A stretch of 64,000 nucleotides of DNA, taken from positions 186,001 through 250,000 of the forward strand of contig JADKGB010000037.1 in assembly GCA_016717225.1 (NCBI GenBank), given 5' to 3'. Below the pieces are notes generated by a model. That model saw nothing but the letters and a program-made list of their open reading frames with translations. It had not been told where the DNA came from and ran no database searches. Each line of letters opens with the position of its first letter. Within the stretch, counting starts at the first letter, position 1. The translations under genes and the position numbers were made by a program. This DNA comes from Flavobacteriales bacterium. Lineage in GTDB: Bacteria; Bacteroidota; Bacteroidia; Flavobacteriales_F; PHOS-HE28. This document shows positions 46,771 through 54,846 of the stretch, one piece after another.

Positions 46771-49188
46771 ATGCGGACCAGTCGATGCATCGAGTATCCA
46801 TTTTCTGGCCCACCCGTTCGATTCCGACCGGGCATACTCTCGAGCACCCTGTGCTGTGCGATGGTCGTTTGGTGCATCACCGGGCTCAGCACCCACGGCT
46901 TCGGGCAACGCGCCCGCCTGGATAGTCTCCTGCATGTACTGGCTGAACACCCCGCGCGCGATGCACGCCGTGTTGATCTCATGAACAAGGTGGTGCGCAC
47001 CTACTATTGGATCGACCCCGGCACGGGAGAACGATTAGGTCGCGAGGCTGTTGCCCTGGCGCGCGAGGTCGGTGATCCATCGCTGTTGGGCGTTGCCATC
47101 TCCACCATGGTGGGGGCACGACAGTGCTACGTTGTCGACGACCAACAAGCGCTGCTCTCCGAAGCCATTGGCCTGTTGGAGCGTTCGGGTCCACCGGGGG
47201 AACTCGGCTATGCGCTCTACCGCAAAGCCGTTTTCCCCCAGAATAGCGGTGGGAACCCTGACTCGGTCAAGTACTTTTTGCTAAGTGCGATGAAGATCTT
47301 CGAACAAGAAAACGACCGTTTGGGTCAGGCTTGGGTGCTTGGTTGGCAAGCAAATATCCTGCCCAGCGATAGTGTTCTCGTCGGCGATTCACTCGTCAAC
47401 GTTGTCCTTGGATACGCCGCGCGCTATGGCCCATCCGAGGAAGCTGGCTTCTTGCTGGAGGACGCGGGCAGGCACTGGAAAACGACGGATCCGATGTGGC
47501 ATGAACGCTTTCAGAAGGCCATCGATGCTGCCCATGGTGCCGGTTCCACTGCCAATGAAGCGCTGGCGAGGTCTTTATACGCCGGTGCGCTCAGGGAGCG
47601 AAGCCTGTTCGATCTGGCGCAGGATCAAGTGATGCACAGCCTGGAGCTCTATGAAAGCATCCATGACACAGTGAACATCGCCACGGAGACCAACGAGCTG
47701 GGATGCGTATACCGCGCAATGGGCGAACACCAGGAGGCAGTGCCTTACTTGAAAAAGAGCTTGGCCATTGCCTTGAAGCATGGCCCACCTCATTTGGTGA
47801 TCAACAATATGAACGAACTGAGCGCCATCGACCTCCTTGAAGGTGAACCGGACAGCGCTTTGGCACGCTCCCAGGATGCACTCCGACGCACGCTCCTGAT
47901 GGGGCGGTCCTTCGGCGATTATTACTTCAACTTCCATCTTTGGGAGTCGAACTTCATCCTCGGTTCCGCCTATGAGGCGAAAGGCATGTGGCCGTTGGCA
48001 GTAAGGCACTACACCACAGCTGACAGCGCAGCCTCCGCAAGTGATTTCGAGGGGGAATCCATCAAGTCGAGGATACATCTGGCACTTGCCTTTTTCGCAT
48101 CCGACCCCACCGACCCGTCACGAAGCAAAAAGCTACTGGAAGTTGCGTTGGTACGGGCCCGTGAGCTAGGGTTACTGGCGGATCAACGGGATATACTTAT
48201 AGGCTTGTCGCAGGTGAACGAACGATCAGGCGACCAACGGGGAGCGATGGAGAACCTCAAAGCATATATCATCATCAAGGACAGCATCCTGGACCTGGAG
48301 AAGATGCGCGCCATCACCAGCCTGAACATCCGTTTCGGCTCAGCGAAGAAAGACCTGGAGATCTCGACCCTCAACCAGTTGAAAATGGCCCAGGAAACGG
48401 AGATCCACCAAGAGAAACAGGTCAAATGGCTCACTATTGGAGCCTTGCTTCTGGCGTTGCTCGCAGCAGGTGCATTGGTCTTTCTCCTGCGCTCATCTCG
48501 CCGCAGTGCGTTGCTCTTGGAGGAGAGGAACCGGGCCATCACCGAAGCCCAAGCCAAGCTTGTCGAAAGTGAACGACAGCTGGAGGCTTCGGAGGTGCGT
48601 ACACGCATCGCCCGCGACGTTCACGACCAGCTAGGTAGCGACCTCACCAAGCTCGTTATGCTCAGTGGTGAAGTGAAAGCCATGGTCGCGGAAGATGGAT
48701 CAGAACTGGCGGAGACGGCGAACGACATTGAGCGGGTGGCCGGCGAAGCGAATCGGTCGCTCGGTGATATCGTGTGGGCCATCGACCCACACCACGATTC
48801 ACTTGCGGGGCTTACCGAACGAGTGCGCGCACATTGTCAGCGTATGCTGAGGTGGAGCCACGTTCCGCATACCGTCGATTGCACCCATATGGGCGAAGAC
48901 CGCACATTGGACCCCGCCACAAAACGCGACATTTACTTGATGATGCGTGAAGCTTTGAACAATGCGATCAAGTATTCCAAGGCACAGCGGATCGCGGTCA
49001 TCTTTCAGAGCGATGCAGAGCGAGTGTACTTCGAAGTGAAGGACAATGGCGTGGGCTTCACTGACGAGAAGAACGAGGGCCATGGTATAGAGAACATGCG
49101 GCAACGCGCCCAGCGGATCGGTGGTCGTCTGGACATCCAAAGTACTGATGGCACCACGGTGAGCTTCGACTTGTCGCTGCCCGCTTGA
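46771..49188 (+). CDS. TPR-containing sensor histidine kinase (HisKA_3/NarL-partner type)
   Basis: This 805-residue protein has an N-terminal export signal, TPR repeats through about residue 520, a coiled coil, one membrane segment (about 551-572, WLTIGALLLALLAAGALVFLL) and a cytoplasmic kinase. The phosphoacceptor is His618 in RIARDVHDQLGSDLTKLV, the HisKA_3 dimerisation box. The ATPase domain shows MMREALNNAIKYSKA (N box), KDNGVGF (G1) and GHGIENMRQRA (G2). The sensing part faces the periplasm. The start is uncertain: ATG 46858 would give a shorter signal peptide. The LuxR response regulator follows 29 bases later and is its obvious partner. It is divergent from the TetR gene. Confidence 0.88.
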   Translation: MRTSRCIEYPFSGPPVRFRPGILSSTLCCAMVVWCITGLSTHGFGQRARLDSLLHVLAEHPARDARRVDLMNKVVRTYYWIDPGTGERLGREAVALAREVGDPSLLGVAISTMVGARQCYVVDDQQALLSEAIGLLERSGPPGELGYALYRKAVFPQNSGGNPDSVKYFLLSAMKIFEQENDRLGQAWVLGWQANILPSDSVLVGDSLVNVVLGYAARYGPSEEAGFLLEDAGRHWKTTDPMWHERFQKAIDAAHGAGSTANEALARSLYAGALRERSLFDLAQDQVMHSLELYESIHDTVNIATETNELGCVYRAMGEHQEAVPYLKKSLAIALKHGPPHLVINNMNELSAIDLLEGEPDSALARSQDALRRTLLMGRSFGDYYFNFHLWESNFILGSAYEAKGMWPLAVRHYTTADSAASASDFEGESIKSRIHLALAFFASDPTDPSRSKKLLEVALVRARELGLLADQRDILIGLSQVNERSGDQRGAMENLKAYIIIKDSILDLEKMRAITSLNIRFGSAKKDLEISTLNQLKMAQETEIHQEKQVKWLTIGALLLALLAAGALVFLLRSSRRSALLLEERNRAITEAQAKLVESERQLEASEVRTRIARDVHDQLGSDLTKLVMLSGEVKAMVAEDGSELAETANDIERVAGEANRSLGDIVWAIDPHHDSLAGLTERVRAHCQRMLRWSHVPHTVDCTHMGEDRTLDPATKRDIYLMMREALNNAIKYSKAQRIAVIFQSDAERVYFEVKDNGVGFTDEKNEGHGIENMRQRAQRIGGRLDIQSTDGTTVSFDLSLPA

Positions 49189-49205
49189 CCATTGGCTGGT
49201 TTGGC

Positions 49206-49213
49206 TACCTTAC
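49206..49213 (+). promoter_or_regulatory. TACCTT box before the response-regulator start
   Basis: TACCTTAC starts 12 bases before the ATG at 49218 and resembles the -7 element TAnnTTTG. It could give the response regulator a start of its own in addition to read-through from the kinase gene. Confidence 0.3.
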
Positions 49214-49217
49214 CGCC

Positions 49218-49859
49218 ATGGGAAACAGCCCCTTACGTATCGCGATAGTTGAAGATGATAAGGAGTTGCGTGAGCTAATGCGTCGCCGTGTGGAACGCGC
49301 CGAACAGATGAAGGTGGTGCGGGTCTTTTCATCGGGCGATGAGTTCCTGGAACGGCTGCCAGAACTTGAGGCTGACGTCGTGCTCATGGATATCAATATG
49401 CCCGGCAAGAATGGCATCGAGTGCGTGCGCGCCGCCAAGGTCACCAAACCGGAAGTTCAGTTCCTCATGCTCACGATCTTCGAGAACCCTGCTTACATCT
49501 TCGAGGCGTTATGTGCTGGTGCCACGGGCTACCTGCTGAAGAGCACACCGCCAGAAGAGTTGCTGGATGCCGTTCGCGACATCCATAAGGGCGGATCGCC
49601 GATGAACAGCACTATCGCCCGAATGGTGGTGAACAGCTTCCAGAAAGAGACGCAGCAGCGCATCAACGACGAGCAACTGAGTGATCGGGAGAAGCAGGTG
49701 CTCGACGGCCTGGCTGCAGGCCTGCAATACAAGGAGATCGCGGACAAGTTTGGTCTGAGCACCGAGACCGTTCGCGTGCATGTGCGCCGCATCTACAGCA
49801 AGCTACAGGTGAGCGGGCGCATGGAGGCCGTGCGGAAAGTGTATGCGAGAGGTACATAA
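49218..49859 (+). CDS. LuxR/NarL-type response regulator
   Basis: The 213-residue protein (ATG 49218) has a receiver domain with E12-D13-D14, phosphorylatable D58 (VVLMDINMPGKNG), Thr at MLTIF and Lys in LLKSTPP. A LuxR helix-turn-helix spans about residues 148-195: LSDREKQVLDGLAAGLQYKEI, then GLSTETVRVHVRRIYSKLQV. It is the cognate regulator of the TPR histidine kinase just upstream. A TTG at 49185 is in frame and overlaps the kinase stop, but the ATG sits right before the receiver strand. Target genes cannot be inferred. Confidence 0.92.
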   Translation: MGNSPLRIAIVEDDKELRELMRRRVERAEQMKVVRVFSSGDEFLERLPELEADVVLMDINMPGKNGIECVRAAKVTKPEVQFLMLTIFENPAYIFEALCAGATGYLLKSTPPEELLDAVRDIHKGGSPMNSTIARMVVNSFQKETQQRINDEQLSDREKQVLDGLAAGLQYKEIADKFGLSTETVRVHVRRIYSKLQVSGRMEAVRKVYARGT

Positions 49860-49930
49860 GCATTACCACGTAAGGGTTATTGTGCGCAAAGGAGCAACCG
49901 GGTTCCTTGGCTGCGCAAACTCATACACAC

Positions 49931-52900
49931 ATGAACATGTCTTGCTTCCGGCCTCGATCGCACGGCCTCCTTCGGAACCTCACTGCTTTCGCGTTCGCCG
50001 CGTTGCTCGCACCTTTGGCACAGGCCCAAACACTCCAGCCCGATTGGCCGCAACCCAATGGGCCGGTATTCAGCACGGTGGTCTATGGCGACACGCTGAT
50101 CATAGGTGGGGAGTTCTCTTTTGTCGGCTCCTCGGCGCGGTCGCATTTCGCGGCGTTCAATGCTGTTACCGGCGAGCTGCTTCCATGGGCGCCGTTCATC
50201 TTCGGTACGAACTCGCGTGTCAATCACCTACAGGTGGTGGGCGACACGTTGTTCGTCGGTGGTCACTTCGGCCGCATCATCGGGCCGGGGCTCTCGATCG
50301 GGAACAGCAACATCGCGGCATACGACCTGAACACGGGTGGGATATTGCCCTTCTGGTCATCGGGCACATGGGTTCCGCCGCTGTACGACTTCGAATTGGG
50401 AGAGGTCTTCACCTTCGAAGTGTACGGCAGTGATATCCACATCGCTGGCCGGTTCATCGGCGTGCAACCCGACGGGCCAGGTCTGGGCAACCCCGTGACG
50501 TTCAGGAACAATTTCGCCGTGTTGAACATGCAGGACGAAACGGTGTACCCTGTGGGTTCATTTGATGGCGCTCTGTTCTATAGCGGTGAGGTCATTACCA
50601 GTGTGAAGACTATCGGCGATCGCTTCCTGATCGGAGGCACCTTCACGCAATTGGCTGCTTCGGAACGGGACAACCTCATGATGGTGAACAAGTATGATCA
50701 CGTGTTCCCGAACTGGGATGCGCAGCCTGATCCAGTCACATACGCGGACACAGCACTACTCGCCTACCAGAACTGGTCTCCGTTGCGCAACGTGCTCGGC
50801 ACTTGGAACGAACGGTTCATCGTGTCAGGGGATTTCGATCATCTGCGTGGCCAGTTGTGCGGTCATTTGGCCATGGTGGACACCATCATAGGGGCTCCGC
50901 TGATGAGTTGGCAAACCAACGTGGACGGTCGCGTGAACGCCATCGCCATTGAAGGGAACACAGGCTACATCTGCGGCGACTTCACCCATGTGGGTGGTGA
51001 ACCCCGCAACGGAATGGCAGCCGTTGATATGACCACCGGTGTGGTGCAGCCATGGGCACCACCCGCTGCGCCCTGGACGCGGCTCAAGAGCATCAGCGTT
51101 CACGACGGCTTCATTTTCGTCGGCAACGGCATCGCACCGCCGTACCTGCTCGCCTATGCGCGGCACCCGACCACAGGCCCATTGCCGAACGGCATCTGTT
51201 CGTCCTTTCCGCTCAATGTCACCTTCTCGGCGAACAACACCTACAATGCGGGCAACGCATTCACGGCCGAACTGAGCGATTGGCTAGGAAGCTTCAGCAG
51301 CCCGGTCGCCATTGGCTCGTTGGCGTCCATCACCAGTGGCACTATCCCCTGCGTGATCCCGCTGAACACACCAGAAGGCACGAGTTATCGGGTTCGCGTT
51401 CGCAGCAGTGATCCACCACTCATAGGCGACTATCACCTGCCTTCCATGATCGTGCAGGCATCGTCCGCATGGTACACCGATGTGGATGGTGATGGCTACG
51501 GTGATCCAGGGGATGTGGTCTACGATTGCCAGTATGTGGCTGGCCGCATCCTGGATGGCACGGACGATTGCCCCGCACTTCCGGGCCGTGTGGGCACCCC
51601 CTGCAACGACAACGACTTTTTCACTTTCGGCGATTCGATCAGGGCTGGGTGCGTGTGCCGTGGCGGACGCTATGTGGAACTGAGCGCAACAACAGACGCC
51701 AATGGATCACAGACCACGTGGGAGATCCTGAGCGAGGAAGGAAGCACAGTAATGCGCAGTGGCCCGGCATCCGCTTATACGGACAATGCGGACAACAGCG
51801 AGTGGATCTATTTGCCGATCGCGTGTTATCGCTTGCGGGTGTATGACGCTGGCGGTGATGGCATCGTGAGCGGCGGTTACAGTCTGCGTGATCCGGTATA
51901 CGGAGGTAGCTTCATCGACAATGTGGGCAATGGTGGATTCGGGTCGTTGAGCGCCATTTCCGACGGTGGTACGTTCTGCATGGATATCGGCCTGGACCGA
52001 TTGATCGAGAACCAAGTGGACAAAGAGACCTGGGTGATCGGTGATCAAATGATCGCGCACCAGAATGGCGCTGTAAGCGCTCAATTTGGTATCGGCGATC
52101 AAACCGATGATGGGTACCAGTTCTGGTTCTTCGACCCGAATGGTTCTTATAGCCGAAGGGTATTCAGGAGCCACGCTACAAGCGGGGGGTATGGCCCAGC
52201 GAATGCGATACGCGCTTGTCGCTTGGCATTGGCTTCCCTTGTTACACAACCAATACCAGCGAATGTGCTTTTGAATGTGAAGGTGCGGGCCAAGGTGAAC
52301 GGTGTTTTTGGCCTTTGGGGAGCTGCTACGCGCTTCCGCTTACTGTTGGCTGCGACTAACTGCCCGATAACCCAACTCACTAATTCCGCACCACATTTCA
52401 GCTGTGGAAGTACGCTCAACTTGAATGGCTCGGATAAAGTGTGGGCCGTGCCAGTGACCAGGCCCAACGGATCCGGAGGGGTGCAAGTAGCGAATCGCTA
52501 TCGGTTCGAGTGGTCCAACATAGGTGAAGGATATCTGCGGAACATCGTCTCCACGTCGCCCGCACTGATCTTGAGCGTGTGGGCAACGAACCCGTTGATC
52601 CCGTGCCGGTATTACGACGTCCGCGTGCAAGCGAGTTTTGATGCAGGAACGACCTGGTGTCCTTGGGGGCCCAGCTGCTCCGTGCATATAGTATCCAGCA
52701 ACTGTGAGGATCTTGTGGGGGGCGGTGATCGATCCATGTCCATACTGGATGGGGCCGAAGGCATCCTGCTTTATCCGAACCCCAGTACTGGGCAGCATTT
52801 CACCGTAGCGTTCAAGGAAGCTTTCGCCGAGGATGCGCGGATCACGGTCGATGTGCTGGACCTAACCGGTCACCTGGTAACGAGCACCGCCCTGCATGCG

Positions 52901-53023
52901 ACCACCGATCGCGCGAACTATGAACTGGTGCTGGATGAGCCGTTGAGCACCGGATCATATCTCGCTCGTGTCAGCTCAGACGGGGTGGTGCGACAAACGC
53001 TTCGGTTCGGGGTGGTGCGATGA
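49931..53023 (+). CDS. Large secreted beta-propeller protein with T9SS type A sorting domain
   Basis: The protein is 1,030 residues from the ATG at 49931 (MNMSCFRPRS), followed by a signal peptide ending ALLAPLAQAQ. The N-terminal 400 residues are WD/DUF5122-like propeller strands: DTLIIGGEFSFVGSS, DTLFVGGHFGRI, DRFLIGGTFTQLA, GYICGDFTHVGG. A middle region includes DVDGDGYGDPGDVVYDCQ, a possible calcium-binding loop, then Cys-containing beta domains. The C-terminus ILLYPNPSTGQHFTVAFKEA, VDVLDLTGHLV, STGSYLARVSSDGV is a type A sorting domain. The frame is open to 49880. Two hairpins follow the stop. The ligand or role is unknown; export to the surface or medium through T9SS is the firm part. 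Confidence 0.85.
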   Translation: MNMSCFRPRSHGLLRNLTAFAFAALLAPLAQAQTLQPDWPQPNGPVFSTVVYGDTLIIGGEFSFVGSSARSHFAAFNAVTGELLPWAPFIFGTNSRVNHLQVVGDTLFVGGHFGRIIGPGLSIGNSNIAAYDLNTGGILPFWSSGTWVPPLYDFELGEVFTFEVYGSDIHIAGRFIGVQPDGPGLGNPVTFRNNFAVLNMQDETVYPVGSFDGALFYSGEVITSVKTIGDRFLIGGTFTQLAASERDNLMMVNKYDHVFPNWDAQPDPVTYADTALLAYQNWSPLRNVLGTWNERFIVSGDFDHLRGQLCGHLAMVDTIIGAPLMSWQTNVDGRVNAIAIEGNTGYICGDFTHVGGEPRNGMAAVDMTTGVVQPWAPPAAPWTRLKSISVHDGFIFVGNGIAPPYLLAYARHPTTGPLPNGICSSFPLNVTFSANNTYNAGNAFTAELSDWLGSFSSPVAIGSLASITSGTIPCVIPLNTPEGTSYRVRVRSSDPPLIGDYHLPSMIVQASSAWYTDVDGDGYGDPGDVVYDCQYVAGRILDGTDDCPALPGRVGTPCNDNDFFTFGDSIRAGCVCRGGRYVELSATTDANGSQTTWEILSEEGSTVMRSGPASAYTDNADNSEWIYLPIACYRLRVYDAGGDGIVSGGYSLRDPVYGGSFIDNVGNGGFGSLSAISDGGTFCMDIGLDRLIENQVDKETWVIGDQMIAHQNGAVSAQFGIGDQTDDGYQFWFFDPNGSYSRRVFRSHATSGGYGPANAIRACRLALASLVTQPIPANVLLNVKVRAKVNGVFGLWGAATRFRLLLAATNCPITQLTNSAPHFSCGSTLNLNGSDKVWAVPVTRPNGSGGVQVANRYRFEWSNIGEGYLRNIVSTSPALILSVWATNPLIPCRYYDVRVQASFDAGTTWCPWGPSCSVHIVSSNCEDLVGGGDRSMSILDGAEGILLYPNPSTGQHFTVAFKEAFAEDARITVDVLDLTGHLVTSTALHATTDRANYELVLDEPLSTGSYLARVSSDGVVRQTLRFGVVR

Positions 53024-53040
53024 GCACTACGGAGAGGCGC

Positions 53041-53056
53041 TAACCCTAACGGGTTA
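53041..53056 (+). terminator. Small hairpin after the propeller-protein gene
   Basis: TAACCC at 53041-53046 pairs with GGGTTA at 53051-53056 around a TAAC loop. It precedes a stronger hairpin by 8 bases. Confidence 0.35.
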
Positions 53057-53064
53057 TTGAACAT

Positions 53065-53102
53065 CCCCGCATGGTCCGGTTGCTTTGACCGGTCATGCGG
53101 GG
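53065..53102 (+). terminator. Strong hairpin covering the S74-protein start codon
   Basis: CCCCGCATGGTCCGGT (53065-53080) pairs with ACCGGTCATGCGGGG (53088-53102) over 15 positions, with one G-T wobble and one bulged base, around a 7-base loop; a weak T-rich stretch (CTTCATTTT) follows. It looks like a terminator for the preceding gene, but the ATG at 53095 lies in its 3' arm, so it could also block or regulate translation of the next gene. Confidence 0.55.
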
Positions 53103-54846
53103 ACTTCATTTTCCATTCGGTCCACAAACGTTCCGCGCTCTTTCCGCCCTCGGCTTGGTGCTTTCAAGCTACTGCGCCAGCGGTCAGAACATCGGCATCA
53201 ACGTGAACGGCGCTGCGCCCAATGTGTCGGCCTTGTTGGACATCGATGCCTCCGCGTTGCCCGCTGCCGGTAAGCGCGGCTTGCTGATCCCGCGCATGAC
53301 CACCGTCGAGCGTGTCGCCATCGCAACACCGGCTACCGGCCTGATGGCCTACGACCAGACCACCAATTCCTTCTGGTACTACAATGGAACGGTTTGGACA
53401 CCCATGTTCACGACCACCACCGGCTGGTCGCTTACGGGCAACGCGGGCACCGTTTTGGGCACTGATTTCATCGGTACCACCGACAACGTGGCCTTCGAGG
53501 TGCGCATGAACAACGAGCGCGCTGGTTTTGTAAGCAGCGACACCAGCACATCCTGGGGGCGCCGGGCGCTTTGGGTGAACACTGGCACCAACAACACGGC
53601 CATGGGATGGAACGCCCTGGCCGCGAATACGGGTGGGTTCTCCAATACCGCCATCGGCAGTTCGGCCATGTTCACTAACACTACTGGCGGGCGCAATACA
53701 GCTGTCGGCAACCAAGCACTGAACCTCAATCTGAGCACCAGCGACAACACCGCTGTGGGCTATCGCGCGTTGCAATTCACCGCTTCCGGGGACAACACCG
53801 CCGTAGGATCAGAGGCCTTGCTGGTGAACGGACTCGGCACGGACAACACAGCGGTGGGCAGCGATGCCATGCGCACGAACGCGATCGGGAACCAGAACAC
53901 CGCTGTGGGCAGCAACGCGCTGTACACGGGCACTGGTGACGGCAATACCGCGGTGGGCTACTCAGCCCTTCGTGCCAGCACCACGGGCTTTCAGAACGTG
54001 GCTATGGGCAGTGGCTGCATGGATGCGAACACCTCGGGAACCAACAATACCGCCATCGGCTATTGGGCGATGCATGACAACACCAACGGAGCAAGCAACG
54101 CCGCGGTCGGTTTCCAGGCCTTGGACAACAACACAACCGGTGATTTCAACACGGCGTTGGGCCGCGCAGCGTTGTTCGGTACAGGTACGCAGAACTACAA
54201 TACCGCCGTGGGCTACAACGCGGGCAACCTGGGCTGTTCCACCGCCACATTGATCGGTGCGGAGATCATACAGAACGCGAACAACTACACGAACATCAGC
54301 GCCCTCGGTTACAATACCACCGCGGACGGGAGCAATCGCGTGCGCTTGGGGAACACGGCCGTCACCAGTATTGGCGGCTATGCGGGGTGGACCACCTTGC
54401 CCAGCGATGCACGCTACAAGAACAACGTGCGTGAGGATGTGGGCGGCCTGGATTTCATCCTGCGTCTTCGACCTGTAACGTACAATGTGGATGTGCAGAA
54501 GGTCGCCGATCACTTGGGAGAGGACGTCACGGTGGACTCGCTCGGCAACCGCGTGCCTCGCGAGCAAGCCTCCGAGATCATCGCTGCGCGGAAGGAGAAG
54601 GCCTTGATCCGCTACACGGGCTTCATCGCACAAGAAGTGGATTCCGCAGCGAAGGCCGTGGGCTACGATTTCAGCGGTGTGGACAAGGTGACGGACAGCG
54701 ATCGCATGCTGGGTTTGCGCTACGCGGAGTTCGTTGTGCCACTGGTGAAAGCGGTGCAAGAGCAGCAAATGGTGATCGGAGAACAACGGGCCATGATCAT
54801 GGAATTGCTGACCCGTCTCAAGCGCATAGAGGACGCATGCGAATGA
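53095..54846 (+). CDS. YadA-head-like fibre protein with S74 intramolecular chaperone domain
   Basis: The 583-residue protein has an N-terminal export signal (RALSALGLVLSSYCASGQ) and a module common in Bacteroidota exports (NVSALLDIDASALPAAGKRG, then LIPRMTTVERVAI and LMAYDQTTNSFWYYNG). About twelve NTAVGxxAL repeats span residues 160-390, the beta-roll pattern of trimeric adhesin heads. The C-terminus is an S74 peptidase/chaperone domain: SDARYKNNVREDVGGLDFIL, RYTGFIAQEVDSAAKAVG, then a coiled coil (VQEQQMVIGEQRAMI). S74 domains trimerise fibres and often self-cleave at the Ser of the SDxRxK motif, present here. ATG 53095 is the only start ahead of the signal peptide. The cyclase gene overlaps its 3' end. 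Confidence 0.85.
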   Translation: MRGLHFPFGPQTFRALSALGLVLSSYCASGQNIGINVNGAAPNVSALLDIDASALPAAGKRGLLIPRMTTVERVAIATPATGLMAYDQTTNSFWYYNGTVWTPMFTTTTGWSLTGNAGTVLGTDFIGTTDNVAFEVRMNNERAGFVSSDTSTSWGRRALWVNTGTNNTAMGWNALAANTGGFSNTAIGSSAMFTNTTGGRNTAVGNQALNLNLSTSDNTAVGYRALQFTASGDNTAVGSEALLVNGLGTDNTAVGSDAMRTNAIGNQNTAVGSNALYTGTGDGNTAVGYSALRASTTGFQNVAMGSGCMDANTSGTNNTAIGYWAMHDNTNGASNAAVGFQALDNNTTGDFNTALGRAALFGTGTQNYNTAVGYNAGNLGCSTATLIGAEIIQNANNYTNISALGYNTTADGSNRVRLGNTAVTSIGGYAGWTTLPSDARYKNNVREDVGGLDFILRLRPVTYNVDVQKVADHLGEDVTVDSLGNRVPREQASEIIAARKEKALIRYTGFIAQEVDSAAKAVGYDFSGVDKVTDSDRMLGLRYAEFVVPLVKAVQEQQMVIGEQRAMIMELLTRLKRIEDACE

